NCBI RefSeq assembly: GCF_000016665.1
Contig: NC_009523.1
Coordinates: 2,418,001 to 2,482,000 of the forward strand
DNA from: Roseiflexus sp. RS-1
GTDB taxonomy: Bacteria; Chloroflexota; Chloroflexia; Chloroflexales; Roseiflexaceae
Length of the DNA stretch: 64,000 nt
Direction of reading: 5' to 3'
Part shown: piece by piece, positions 1-9,546 of the stretch
Layout: the number at the start of each line of letters is the position of its first letter
How positions within the stretch are numbered: position 1 is the stretch's first letter
Notes under the pieces: model-generated
What the model was told of the DNA's origin: nothing
What the model saw: the letters and a program-made list of their open reading frames with translations, nothing else
Databases searched by the model: none
Translations under genes and position numbers: made by a program

Positions 1-2
1 GC

Positions 3-794
3 ATACGCAGCGGACTGGGCGATCGCTGGGTCCGGATCGGCGGCGTCAAGATCTTCGCCGATGGATCGCTTGGATCGCAGACGGCAGAGATGCTTGCGCC
101 CTATGAAGGCAGCAGCAATCGCGGCATTGCCGTCCTGTCGTTCGATGACCTGCGCGACGCTGTTCGCCGCTCGATCCACGGCGGTCTGGCAGTGATGATT
201 CACGCCATCGGCGATGCCGCCAACCGCAAGGTGCTCGATGCCATCGAAGCGGCGCTGCCCGGCGCTCCGGCGCTCCGCATTCCCAATCGCATCGAGCATT
301 GCCAGGTGGTGCATCCCAACGATCTGCCGCGTTTCGCCCGTCTGGGCGTCATTGCTTCGATGCAGCCGATCCACTGCACCACCGATATGGCGATGGCAGA
401 ACAACTCTGGGGACGGCGCTGCGCGTATGCGTATGCCTGGCGCGCTTTGCTCAACGCTGGCGCAACGCTTGCATTTGGATCCGATGCGCCGGTCGAATCG
501 CTCAATCCCTGGCTCAGCATCCATGCCGCCGTGACCCGGCAGCGACTGGACGGTGAACCTGCTGGCGGATGGTATCCAGAACAGCGGTTGACCGTTGAGG
601 AGGCGCTGCGTGGCTTTTGCTCAGGAAGCGCAACCGCAGCCGGGACTGCCCATGAGCAGGGTATGATTGCACCCGGTATGCTTGCCGATCTCGCCGTCCT
701 GTCCGCCGATCCGTTCAAGATCGACCCATCAGCGTTGCATACGGTGCGCGCCGATATGACCATGCTCGAGGGTCGAATCGTCTGGGAAGGCTAA
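3..794 (+). CDS. YtcJ-type amidohydrolase, C-terminal part
   Basis: The 5' end lies outside the window; the open frame is already running at base 3 and stops at 794, giving about 263 residues. The residues GGVKIFADGSLGSQT near the left edge and FGSDAPVESLNPW further on match the amidohydro_3 (YtcJ) branch of the metal-dependent amidohydrolase superfamily. The Asp in GSDAPVE is the usual late catalytic/metal-binding Asp, and HAIGDAANR and RIEHCQ carry the typical metal-site histidines. These enzymes hydrolyse amide or C-N bonds in often unknown substrates, in the cytoplasm. The substrate cannot be told from sequence. It is followed 33 bases later by a same-strand TPR gene. Confident as to family, not function. 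Confidence 0.85.
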   Translation: MRSGLGDRWVRIGGVKIFADGSLGSQTAEMLAPYEGSSNRGIAVLSFDDLRDAVRRSIHGGLAVMIHAIGDAANRKVLDAIEAALPGAPALRIPNRIEHCQVVHPNDLPRFARLGVIASMQPIHCTTDMAMAEQLWGRRCAYAYAWRALLNAGATLAFGSDAPVESLNPWLSIHAAVTRQRLDGEPAGGWYPEQRLTVEEALRGFCSGSATAAGTAHEQGMIAPGMLADLAVLSADPFKIDPSALHTVRADMTMLEGRIVWEG

Positions 795-827
795 CGTCTG
801 GTTGCGGCAGCGTCGAAGGATACGTAT

Positions 828-2258
828 ATGAATGCCGATACGTTGCACCAGGCAATCGCCGCCGCGCGCGATGGGCGTCGTGACGACGCACGTGCGCTGC
901 TGCTCCATCTGCTGGAAGCCGATCCGCGCAACGAGCGCGCCTGGCTCTGGCTGTCGGGGGTTGTCGATGATCCGGAGGACGTGAAGATCTGCCTGGAAAA
1001 TGTGCTGGCGCTGAATCCGTCCAATCCACGCGCGCGCCAGGGGCTGGAATGGCTGCACGCGCGGATGGGTCTGCCATTGCCGCCACTCCCCCCGCCGGAC
1101 CAAACCGGCAGCCGCCTGGAGCGCGAGATCGATACGCGCGCACTATCGGTTGCACGCCTGCGCGCATACCGCACAACTCTGGCAGTCGTCGAGCCGGTTG
1201 CACCACTGCCACCGAAGCCCGACCCGATATCCGCACCTGTACCGTCCACACCCCAGAGCAGGTCGGTTGCGACGCGAGCCAATCCCGCACCAGCGCCACC
1301 GGCGTCCGCTCCCGCAGCAGCGACCGCCAGAACAGCAGTTGCCCCACTATCAACCGCTCCTGCGCATCGCCTGGCAGCGGTCGCACCGGTGGATGATGCA
1401 ACCATCCCCTGTCCCTACTGCGGCGCGCCGACGGTCGAAACGCAACGCCGCTGCACCCAGTGCGGCGGAAATCTGCTGGTGCGGGTGGCGCCGTCGGATG
1501 AACGGTCGCCGATTGTGCAGGCGCTGGTCTGGATGTGGCGCGGCGGCGCCGTTGTCGTGCTTCTGATCGCGCTCGTCTTTCCGGTGATGGGTGTCTTGCT
1601 TTATCAGGAAGCGCCAGCGAACGGTTTCCCTATTGGCATCCTGATACCGGCGGTGATCCTTGCGCTGGTTGCACTCATCGGTTTTTCGGTCGCGCAGCAA
1701 CTGGCGCAACGCGCCGCCTGGGCGCTCTACCTGGCGGCGGGACTGACCACTGTCGGACTGATCGGCGCGCTGGCGCTTGCCATGCGCCCCGACACCCTCA
1801 CAGCGATGCTGGACCGCCTGACCGGTGCAACATCGATCCCATCAGCCTGGCTTCCCCCGCTGATGGCTGGCGCCAGGCTGATCGCCATTGGCGCAGGCGT
1901 GGCGCATCTCGCTGCGATTGCGCTCACCATCGCCGGGTACGATGCTATTGTCGGCAGACTCGAGCGTTTTCGCCATATCCTGAAGCCGTCCGACCATCTG
2001 ACGCACTACAATAACGGCGTCGCACTGAAGAATCGCGGCATGTGGTATGTTGCGGCGCTCGAATGGGAATGGGCGGTCAAAAAAGCGCCCTATGACGTAA
2101 CGTATTTGCGCGCACTGGGACTGGCATATGCGCGCTTGAAGCAGTTCGATAAGGCGCGCTCCATGATCGACCGGGCGTTGCAGGCGGCGCCTGACAATCC
2201 CGGCTTACGAGAAGATCGGGCGCTGATCGAGCGTCTGGCGTCGCAGGAACAACGTTGA
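828..2258 (+). CDS. TPR protein with zinc ribbon and membrane segments
   Basis: This 476-residue protein has an N-terminal helical repeat (residues about 1-75) in which [20 protein letters not shown] is typical of TPR-like proteins of Chloroflexota. A Pro/Ala-rich linker (about 110-185) follows, then a CPYCGAP...CTQCGGNLL zinc ribbon (about 193-215). Three to four hydrophobic segments lie at about 235-365, and a last TPR pair (about 395-470, [20 protein letters not shown] and [14 protein letters not shown]) ends it. The architecture suggests a membrane-anchored scaffold with cytoplasmic protein-interaction ends. No enzymatic motif is visible. It precedes aroC by 16 bases and may be cotranscribed with it, but no functional link is obvious. 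Confidence 0.8.
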
Positions 2259-2274
2259 ACAGGAAACAGGATCA

Positions 2275-3351
2275 ATGCCAGGAAACACATTTGGACAGGT
2301 TTTTCGATTGACAACCTGGGGCGAATCGCACGGACCCGCAGTTGGGTGCGTGGTCGATGGGTGCCCGGCAGGTATCGAGATTTCGGAAGCGTTCATCCAG
2401 CGCGAACTGGATCGTCGCCGGGTCGGGCAGAGCCGGGTAACATCGGCGCGTCAGGAACCCGATCAGGTGCAGATCCTGTCGGGGGTGTTCGAGGGACGTT
2501 CGACCGGCGCCCCCATCAGCATGCTGGTCTTCAATACCGATGCGAAGCCGGGGCACTACGATACCATCAAGCACCTCTACCGCCCCGGTCACGCCGATTA
2601 CACGTGGGACGCGAAGTATGGCTTTCGCGACTGGCGCGGCGGTGGACGGAGCAGCGCACGCGAGACGATCGGGCGTGTCGCTGGCGGCGCGATTGCGAAA
2701 CTGCTCCTTGCGCGCTACGGCATTTCGGTCATTGCGTGGACATCGCAACTCGGCGATCTGAAAGCCGAGGTTATTGATGAGAGCGAAATCGAGCGCAACA
2801 TCATGCGCTGCCCGGATGCGCGGGTTGCCGCCCTGATGGTCGAGCGTGTCGAACAGGCGCGGCGCAGCCTCGACTCGCTCGGCGGCGTGGTCGAAGTGCG
2901 CGCCCGTGGCGTTCCTCCCGGTCTCGGCGAGCCGGTCTTCGACAAATTGCAGGCGGATATTGGCAAGGCAATGTTCAGCATCCCGGCGATCAAAGGGGTT
3001 GAGTTCGGCGAGGGGTTCGGTGTCGCATATATGACCGGCTCGACCCACAATGACCCGTTCGTGCGCCGCGATGATGGCACAATCGGAACCGCGTCCAACC
3101 ATCACGGCGGTATTCTCGGCGGCATCAGCACCGGCGAAGAGATCGTGCTGCGCATCGCTGCCAAACCGCCAGCGTCCATCGCCCGTCCGCAACACACGGT
3201 CGATCGCGCCGGAAATCCCGCTGCGATCGAAATCCACGGTCGCCACGACCCGACCGTGCTCCCACGGCTGGTTCCAATCGCCGAGGCGATGCTGGCGCTG
3301 GTGCTCGCCGATCACCTGCTGCGGCAACGCCTGGCACGGGTGGACGCTTGA
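2275..3351 (+). CDS. aroC: Chorismate synthase
   Basis: Converts 5-enolpyruvylshikimate-3-phosphate to chorismate, the last step of the shikimate pathway, using reduced FMN in the cytoplasm. The 358-residue length is normal. Family signatures are present: [18 protein letters not shown] near the N-terminus, the [15 protein letters not shown] stretch around residue 125, and [20 protein letters not shown] near residue 265, which lines the FMN site. The start ATG follows a modest GAACAGGAAAC upstream purine stretch. It is 16 bases behind the TPR gene. Chorismate feeds the prephenate dehydratase encoded in the ilv/leu operon of this window. Confidence 0.97.
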
Positions 3352-3355
3352 TGAA

Positions 3356-3530
3356 AGAGTCCGCTGCAAAAAGGATAGGTCACCGCAGCGGCGCGGCGTT
3401 CGCAGAGGAGGATTCTCTCGCGCATCACGCACCCGCATGCTGCGCCATGCATCCATCGTGGTTCGTTTTCAGGGTTCTCTGCGCTCTCGGCGTCTCAGCG
3501 GTGCATTTTTGCAGCGAAGTCATGAAAGCA
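3356..3530. repeat. Imperfect inverted-repeat intergenic element, copy 1
   Basis: The gap between aroC and the next gene is almost filled by a sequence whose ends are inverted copies of each other. The left end reads GTCCGCTGCAAAAA then CACCGCAGCGGCGCGG; the right end reads CTCGGCGTCTCAGCGGTG then TTTTTGCAGCGAAGTC. A second, shorter relative lies at 24846-24944 between cimA and ilvE. No coding potential is seen. It looks like a non-autonomous palindromic repeat family. Confidence 0.7.
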
Positions 3531-3553
3531 AATGTGACAGGCTGGGGTTGAGT

Positions 3554-5527
3554 ATGGCTGAACCAACTGTGCGTGAAGGCGATCTGCTCTGGTCGCCCTC
3601 CCCCGACATGATGCGCGCCAGTGTTATGCAGCGGTATATCGACTGGCTGGCGCAGACCCGCGGTGTGACATTCGCCGATTACCACGCGCTCTGGCGCTGG
3701 TCGGTCACCGAACTGTCCGATTTCTGGCAGTCGATCTGGGATTTTTTCGATATCCAGGCGACGACGCAGCCGCACGCCGTCCTCGCCGACGCCCGCATGC
3801 CCGGCGCGGTCTGGTTCCCCGGCGCGACGCTCAACTACGCAGCGCACGCCTTCCGTCACGCCAGCGCCGATCGTCCTGCCATCCTGTTCCAGTCCGAAGG
3901 CGAGGCACTTCAGACGCTGACGTGGGCTGAATTGCAGCGCCAGGTCGCCTCGGTTGCCGCTCACCTGGAGATGCTCGGCGTTCGGCGGGGCGACCGGGTG
4001 GCAGCCGTGCTGCCAGATACGCCGCATGCCGTCATTGCATTCCTGGCCTGTGCATCCCTCGGCGCCATCTGGTCGAGTTGCTCGCCCGAAATGGGGGTTG
4101 CCAGCGTTGCCGACCGTTTCCGTCAGATTGAACCGCGGGTGCTGATCGCCGTTGATGGGTACCGCTACGGCGGTCGGGCGTTCGACCGCCGCGCCGCACT
4201 GGCAGAACTGCGCTCGACGCTCACGAGCGTCGAACATGTGGTGATTGTACCGTATCTCGACCCGGACGCACAGGTAGCCGACGCCATCCCGTGGAACGAG
4301 TGCCTCCGCCACGACGCATCGCTCCGTTTCGAACCGGTTCCGTTCGACCATCCGCTCTGGATCCTCTACTCATCGGGAACGACCGGTCTGCCCAAGCCGA
4401 TTGTCCAGGGGCATGGCGGCATCCTGCTCGAACATTTGAAATCGCTGGCGCTGCACCTCGACCTGGGACCGCAGGACCGTTTCTTCTGGTTCACCACCAC
4501 CGGATGGATGATGTGGAACTTCCTGACCAGCGGATTGCTGGTGGGAAGTACGCTGCTGCTCTACGACGGCAACCCTGCCTGGCCCGATATGCACGCCCTC
4601 TGGCGATTCGCTGCCGACACCCGCATGACCCTGTTCGGCACGAGCGCCGCCTACCTCACCGCCTGTCGTAAAGCCAACATTGCACCGGGAACGACGTTCG
4701 ACCTGTCAAGCCTGCGGGCAATCGGATCGACCGGATCACCGCTGCCGGTCGAAGGGTTCCGGTGGGTCTACGAGCGCGTCAGGCGCGACCTCTGGCTGGT
4801 TTCACTCAGCGGCGGCACCGACGTCTGCACCGCCTTCGTCGGCGGGTGCCCGCTGCTCCCGGTGACTGCCGGAGAAATCCAGTGCCGGTGCCTGGGTGCG
4901 CGCGTCGACGTCTTCGACGAGCAGGGAAACTCGCTGGTCGGCGATGTCGGTGAACTGGTCGTCACTGCCCCGCTCCCCTCGATGCCGCTCTTCTTCTGGG
5001 GCGACGCCGACGGCTCGCGCTACCGTACCAGTTACTTCGACGTCTATCCCGGCGTCTGGCGTCATGGCGACTGGGTCAAACTGACCGAACGCGGAACGCT
5101 GGTCATCTACGGTCGTTCCGACTCGACGATCAACCGCCACGGCGTGCGGATGGGTACCAGCGAAATGTACCGTGCAGTCGAAGGCATCGCCGAAGTGCGC
5201 GATAGTCTGGTGATCGATCTGGAAAACCCTGACGGAACCGCCACCATGTATCTGTTTGTCGCGCTCGAAACTGGCGTGACTCTCGATGACGCACTGAAAG
5301 AGCGCATACGCGCAACGATCCGTGCGGCGCTCTCGCCGCGCCACGTCCCCGATGTCATCATTGCCATTCCCGACGTGCCGCGCACGCTGAACGGCAAAAA
5401 ACTGGAAGTGCCGATCAAAAAAATCCTGCGCGGCGTTCCTCCAGAAAAAGCAGCCAACCGCGACGCCATGGCCAATCCGCAGACACTCGACGCATTTGTG
5501 GAACTTGCAGCCCGACTTCAGAGGTAA
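3554..5527 (+). CDS. Acetoacetyl-CoA synthetase
   Basis: An AMP-forming acyl-CoA ligase (657 residues) of the acetoacetate-CoA ligase group, which activates acetoacetate with ATP and CoA in the cytoplasm. The A3 loop ILYSSGTTGLPKPI, the A5-like GTSAAYLTACRK region, WRHGDWVKLTERGTLVIYGR and the C-terminal lysine in NGKKLEVPIKK are all present. The N-terminal block with WQSIWDFFDI is characteristic of acetoacetyl-CoA rather than acetyl-CoA synthetases. The open frame extends upstream to 3050 through aroC, so the ATG at 3554 was chosen because family homology begins there. The P-loop kinase gene starts 3 bases after its stop, suggesting translational coupling. It may serve polyhydroxybutyrate or ketone-body recycling; that is inference. 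Confidence 0.9.
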   Translation: MAEPTVREGDLLWSPSPDMMRASVMQRYIDWLAQTRGVTFADYHALWRWSVTELSDFWQSIWDFFDIQATTQPHAVLADARMPGAVWFPGATLNYAAHAFRHASADRPAILFQSEGEALQTLTWAELQRQVASVAAHLEMLGVRRGDRVAAVLPDTPHAVIAFLACASLGAIWSSCSPEMGVASVADRFRQIEPRVLIAVDGYRYGGRAFDRRAALAELRSTLTSVEHVVIVPYLDPDAQVADAIPWNECLRHDASLRFEPVPFDHPLWILYSSGTTGLPKPIVQGHGGILLEHLKSLALHLDLGPQDRFFWFTTTGWMMWNFLTSGLLVGSTLLLYDGNPAWPDMHALWRFAADTRMTLFGTSAAYLTACRKANIAPGTTFDLSSLRAIGSTGSPLPVEGFRWVYERVRRDLWLVSLSGGTDVCTAFVGGCPLLPVTAGEIQCRCLGARVDVFDEQGNSLVGDVGELVVTAPLPSMPLFFWGDADGSRYRTSYFDVYPGVWRHGDWVKLTERGTLVIYGRSDSTINRHGVRMGTSEMYRAVEGIAEVRDSLVIDLENPDGTATMYLFVALETGVTLDDALKERIRATIRAALSPRHVPDVIIAIPDVPRTLNGKKLEVPIKKILRGVPPEKAANRDAMANPQTLDAFVELAARLQR

Positions 5528-5530
5528 AGC

Positions 5531-6148
5531 GTGGTCATCGGCTTGATCGGCATGGCAGGCATCGGCAAGTCACGCTGGGCGGCGCGACTCGCCGATGCTG
5601 GATTCACCACGTTGCACTGCGACGACCTGATTGCGGAACGCCTCCGGATCGAACACAACGCCGACACGGTCACGGTCTACGACATCGGGCGCTGGATGGG
5701 GTTTCCGTATGAAGCGCACTATGCCGCACGTGAACGCACCTATCTCGCCTGCGAACAGGAGGTGATGGTCAGGATCGCGGAACGCATCGCCGAAGAGGAC
5801 AATATCGTCATCGATATGACCGGCAGCGTCATCTACCTCGACGCTGCGCTGATCCAGCGCATCAGGCGACACGCAACGATGGTTTACCTGGCGGATGATC
5901 CGGAACTGCGGAAGCAGTTGCTGGAGGAATATCTCGCACGTCCACGTCCAATCGTCTGGAATGGCATGTACCAGCCTCGACCCGATGAATCCCCCGCAGC
6001 AACACTGGCGCGCTGCTACCCGCATCTGGTGCATGACCGCGCCGCGCGCTACCGGCAGATCGGTGACGTCATGCTCGAACCGGCGTATCACCGCAATCCG
6101 GCATTCACCGTCGCCGATTTCCTGGCGGCGATCAAAGCGAAGGGATGA
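5531..6148 (+). CDS. P-loop nucleotide kinase, shikimate/dephospho-CoA kinase-like
   Basis: A 205-residue protein with a Walker A motif GMAGIGKSRWA right at the N-terminus (residues 7-17), then HCDDLIAERL (about 30-39) resembling the substrate-side Asp of shikimate-kinase-like P-loop kinases. VIDMTGSVIYLD (about 96-107) could be a Walker B-like strand. It begins with GTG 3 bases after the acetoacetyl-CoA synthetase stop. The substrate is unknown; the fold assignment rests on the P-loop and the DD pair. A true shikimate kinase would be somewhat shorter and carry a clearer lid arginine pattern, so a generic AAA/kinase label is safer. Confidence 0.75.
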   Translation: MVIGLIGMAGIGKSRWAARLADAGFTTLHCDDLIAERLRIEHNADTVTVYDIGRWMGFPYEAHYAARERTYLACEQEVMVRIAERIAEEDNIVIDMTGSVIYLDAALIQRIRRHATMVYLADDPELRKQLLEEYLARPRPIVWNGMYQPRPDESPAATLARCYPHLVHDRAARYRQIGDVMLEPAYHRNPAFTVADFLAAIKAKG

Positions 6149-6234
6149 AAGGCGTATTCAGGGGGAGCGTCGTGAATACCATAACCGCAGACGCATGACT
6201 TCGCACATCCACGAAGCACAACGTCGCAGGGCGC

Positions 6235-6645
6235 TCAATGCATAACCGGCGATGCCTGAGCGTTATTGAGGGAAGCCAGCACGCCGCTGACCGTATTCTT
6301 CAGTTCCGCCAGTTCCACCGGCTTTGCCAGATAATGACGGACGCCCATCCGCTTCATCTGCGAGCGCAGACGCGGCGTATCGTAGGCAGTCAGCACCACG
6401 ACCGGAATATGGGGACGTTCGTCGTGGAGCGCTTTGATCAACGCGGCAGCAGCGCGACCGGGCGGGCTTGGATCGACGATCAACAGATCGACAGATTCGC
6501 GCATACAGCGCAACCAGGCCGCTCCCGGCGATGGCGCCAGTGAGACCTCAACATCCTTACCGAGGAGGAGTTGCAGCCCCTGTTGGGTCACCATCGCAGC
6601 AACCGGATCGTTGTCGACAACCAGAATGTGCTGCAAGTTCGACAC
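6235..6645 (-). CDS. Single-domain response regulator (CheY-like receiver)
   Basis: A 136-residue stand-alone receiver domain. The acidic pair is in ILVVDNDPVA, the phospho-acceptor Asp in LLIVDPSPPG, the switch Thr in VVVLTAYD and the conserved Lys in HYLAKPVE. No output domain follows, so signalling must be by protein contact or phosphotransfer. The start is GTG with an upstream AAAGG. It converges with the kinase gene on the plus strand; no histidine kinase lies next to it. Confidence 0.88.
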   Translation of the reverse strand: MSNLQHILVVDNDPVAAMVTQQGLQLLLGKDVEVSLAPSPGAAWLRCMRESVDLLIVDPSPPGRAAAALIKALHDERPHIPVVVLTAYDTPRLRSQMKRMGVRHYLAKPVELAELKNTVSGVLASLNNAQASPVMH

Positions 6646-7038
6646 GATACCTTTCCAGACGCCTGTTGACTACTACTATCATGAAAGAGCGTCCGTAGCG
6701 CTTCAATCCTGCGCTGTAGTCGGCAACTCTGCCGTCACTATAACAAAAACGACGATTTCTCAGGAAAGTGAGGCAACAACTCCGCGTTGCAATCACACAA
6801 CATCGAAGTAGTACGATACCAGAGGCATCCCGTGGCAAAGGTTACAGGGTCGCAACTAAAAGTGAAGGTATCACAACAGAGTGTTCAGCCTGTGCCAGCT
6901 TCCCCCAAAGCTTCGCTGATGAAGGACTCTGAGGGTGGCGACAGTCGATACCAGGGACGGGGTGCATTCCTGCCGGGGCAACGAATGGTGTTTGTGAGAT
7001 GTTTCTGGCGCGCTGGAACGGTGCGCGTCCCCGCGCGG
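6646..7038. other. Intergenic region without recognisable gene
   Basis: About 390 bases upstream of the receiver gene. Open frames here are short or run into the tandem repeats to the right. It presumably carries the promoter of the minus-strand receiver gene, but I could not pick out a convincing pair of boxes. Confidence 0.5.
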
Positions 7039-7355
7039 CCCGGGTACGCAGGCATCCCGCCCGCCCGGTACGCAGGGTACGCGGGCATCCTGCCCGCAAG
7101 GCAGCGGCCCGGGTACGCGGGCATCCTGCCCGCATGCAGCGGCCTGGGTACGCGGGCATCTTGCCCGCATGCAGCGGCCCGGGTACGCGGGCATCCTGCC
7201 CGCATGCAGCGGCCCGGGTACGCGGGCATCCTGCCCGCAAGGCAGCGGCCCGGGTACGCGGGCATCTTGCCCGCATGCAGCGGCCCGGGTACGCGGGCAT
7301 CCTGCCCGCAAGGCAGCGGCCTGGGTACGCGGGCATCTTGCCCGCATGCAGCGGT
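7039..7355. repeat. Tandem array of ~35-bp hairpin units
   Basis: About nine head-to-tail units of 35-36 bp. Each has the core GGGTACGCGGGCAT followed by CTGCCCGCA and a GCAGCGGCC tail. Inside each unit GCGGGCA and TGCCCGC are inverted and can fold as a hairpin. Units differ mainly by a C/T in the loop and by GCATGCAGC versus GCAAGGCAGC spacers. The long open frames over it on both strands are repeat artefacts. Confidence 0.9.
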
Positions 7356-7411
7356 GTGACCTGTCACGGGAGCGAGAGCATTATGAAGATTGAGAACTTA
7401 TAGCAGTTCTT

Positions 7412-7491
7412 AGAGCCTATCCGAATAACCGTGACTTCTTCGCCTGTGGCTTGATCACTTCGCTTGCAGCCGGGTTATTCGGATAGGCTCT
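7412..7491. repeat. 80-bp palindromic MITE-like element
   Basis: The 19-bp arm AGAGCCTATCCGAATAACC (7412-7430) is repeated in exact inverse at 7473-7491, separated by 42 bp. It encodes nothing. The arms look like transposon termini with the interior deleted. Its right arm touches the left terminal repeat of the neighbouring insertion sequence. Confidence 0.8.
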
Positions 7492-9323
7492 TACTACAGT
7501 TGGAGTTGCTCGAATGGGCGGGCGCCCGGCAATCTGAGCCCCACCCAGATCTGCGCCCAGATGCCGGTCTTGCGCCACGTGACGGAGTGATCGTGAACCG
7601 TCTTCCCGGGAGGAAAATGGGATGGCAGGGCGCTCCAGCCGCAATCCGTGTGCATCACATGCACCATCGCCTCCAAGATCTGACGCCGATCGTGAACGAT
7701 CTGGCGTCCTGCCCGTCGCGGCACGGGCAGCAAGGGGGCTACGCGTGCCCAAACCTGCGCGATGATCTCCTCACGGGTGGCTTCACCTGGAGGGTTGGCG
7801 CCCTCCACGGCGGGAGGCTCCCCGTTCGGCAGCGCGATCACCGCTGGCGCGGGCAGGTTCAGGCCATCCGCAGCAGCCACAACCACCGGCGGGAGCTGCC
7901 GGGCGCGGCGGCGGCAATGGGCCGCTTGGGCCAGGGCGTGATGGCAGCGCCGCTGCCACGACCAGTGCAGGATGTGCGCGCACGGCTGGGCCACGGCGAG
8001 CACCACGTTCCAGAAGAGCTGACGACCCTCCCCACTGCTCACCCGCACCGCAGGCGCGGCGCGCCTTGAAGCGCGCCAGACTGCGCGCTCCTGCAGTCTG
8101 CGGGCCCCCTTTTTCGGGTGCCTCCACGGCGCCCTCCTGATGGCGGAGCACCCTCAGAACGGCGTGCGCCTACATCGCCAGGGTGCTATGCCGATACCAG
8201 CCAGTCCACGAGCGTACCTCGCACTCGTCCAGGCCGACCTCGCTTTTGCCGGTCTGGATGCTCTCCTCGACCGTCCAGCGCTTGCCAATCACCCGCACCT
8301 GCGTGTCCAGGGGCGTGGCCTCCGGCCCATAGGCCCTGACCTCGGTCGGATCGGTGCAGCTGCGGCGCAGCACCAGCCAGCGCCGTCCGCCCGGCGCGGC
8401 CGGGCCGTTCAACCGGACGCGCCGCCAGTCATACCAGCGCGGCCCCTGGCTGCCTGCGCCACAACTCAGGCGCTCCCACGGCCTGGTGGCCAGCCGCGCG
8501 GACAGGTCGGCCAGGCTCCAGGACTCGTGGCCCAGCCAGCGGTGTTCCGTGCTGGAGATGGTCACGACGGAAGGCTGATGACGCGCCTCCAACCACTGGC
8601 GCAGCTCGCGGTCGTCGCCGTAGACGCTATCGCCAGCGATGGCGGCAGAGGTTACCCCCGCCGCGTAGGCCCGTTCAAGCGGCTGGCGGGCCAGCTCGGG
8701 TGTGGTGGCAAAGGTGCGCTCGCTGGGATCCCGGCCCGGCGACAGCGCTCGGAGTCGTCCGTCCAGCTGCGCGGCAGATAGCGCGCGCGGTCGAGCAGGG
8801 TCTGGCCGTGGGCGCTGGCATAGGTCAGCACGACCCCCGCCTGGCAGTTCTCGACCCGTCCAGCGGCGCCGCAGCCCTGGTGCGCCACCCCCACCGACGT
8901 GGCGCCTTTCTTGAGGAAGCCCGTCTCGTCCAGCACGCCAATCGCGTCTGGGTCGCCCAGATAGTCCAGCACATCGCGCCGCAGCCGGTCGCGCAGCTCG
9001 TCGGGGTCCCAGATAGCCCGGCTCAGCAACTCCTGCACGCGATAGGGGTTGGGATGGCCGATGATTTCGGCCAGTTGCCAGCCATTCTTGCGCTCGGCCG
9101 GGCTGAGCAAGCCGCCCAGATAGGCCATTGCGCTCTCCTGCGACTTTGAGCGCGCAAACGCGGTGCGGAGGCGATTGACCACAGCGCCCCAATAGCGGCG
9201 CTATACGTCAATATCCCGCTCATCCGGGGGGCGCAGGTCGTCTGATGCTGACGGCATCTTCCATGCCTCCGTTCAGTTCGTTTGCCACAGAGGTAGAGCA
9301 TACCACAACTCCAACTGTAGTAA
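7491..9323 (-). mobile_element. IS701-like insertion sequence, degenerate
   Basis: Bounded by a perfect 18-bp inverted repeat: TTACTACAGTTGGAGTTG at 7491-7508 and its complement at 9306-9323. The outer TTA/TAA could be part of the target rather than the element; no clear longer target duplication is seen. The interior carries one transposase gene on the minus strand, broken by at least two frameshifts and a stop, so the copy is probably immobile unless helped in trans. It sits at the trailer end of the CRISPR array. Confidence 0.85.
7494..9182 (-). pseudogene. IS701-family transposase, frameshifted, with C-terminal IS5-type domain
   Basis: The N-terminal piece (9182 down to about 8730) has the family hallmarks AYLGGLLSPAERKNGW, VLDETGFLKKGATSVG and YLPRSWTDD. 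The frame then shifts; the continuation has ELARQPLERAYAAGV, GDSVYGDD and VEESIQTGKSEVGLDECEVR, ending at an in-frame stop at 8170. It reopens in the same frame, then shifts again near 8045 into FWNVVLAVAQPCAHILHWSW and a basic tail typical of the family C-terminus. Unexpectedly this last frame runs on to the inverted repeat through a block (REEIIAQVWARVAPLLP, RRQILEAMVHVM, HTDCGWSALPSHFPPGKTVH) resembling the N-terminal domain of IS5-type transposases. The real stop lies inside the terminal repeat. Confidence 0.8.
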
Positions 9324-9324
9324 T

Positions 9325-9386
9325 AGGTGATAGCCGAGAGCTGATAGATGATAGCCGATAGGCGATATGCGATAGCCGATCAACCT
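9325..9386. repeat. Degenerate heptanucleotide repeat (GATAGCC type)
   Basis: Between the insertion sequence and the first CRISPR repeat lie about eight imperfect 7-bp units around TGATAGC/CGATAGC. The same heptamer forms a much cleaner array near 62.04-62.19 kb. Confidence 0.65.
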
Positions 9387-9391
9387 GCTGG

Positions 9392-9503
9392 GTTTCAATG
9401 CTCTTCAACAGCCAAAAATGAGCCGAAATTTGCCTGTCGGCGAGCGGAAACCAATACGGTGACAAGTTTCAATGCTCTTCAACAGCCAAAAATGAGCCGA
9501 AAT
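9392..9503 (-). repeat. Two divergent CRISPR repeats at the trailer end
   Basis: Two identical 38-bp copies at 9392-9429 and 9466-9503 flank a 36-bp spacer. They share the GTTTCAATGCTCTTCA end with the main repeat (one base changed) and a GCCGAAAT end, but differ in the middle (ACAGCCAAAAATGA). The next interval to the first canonical repeat is 43 bp. Degeneration at this end fits the leader-distal side of the array. Confidence 0.85.
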
Positions 9504-9546
9504 CCCTGAAATATCGTCTATTGTCTATCAATTAGGCTATTCAGGC

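Noticed and set aside
6787-7403. Several 130-190-codon frames on both strands over the 7.0-7.36 kb repeats
   Set aside because: All are periodic readings of the 35-bp unit (GYAGILPA-like text).
7491-9323. Functional insertion sequence
   Set aside because: The transposase has at least two frameshifts and an in-frame stop; only the ends are intact.
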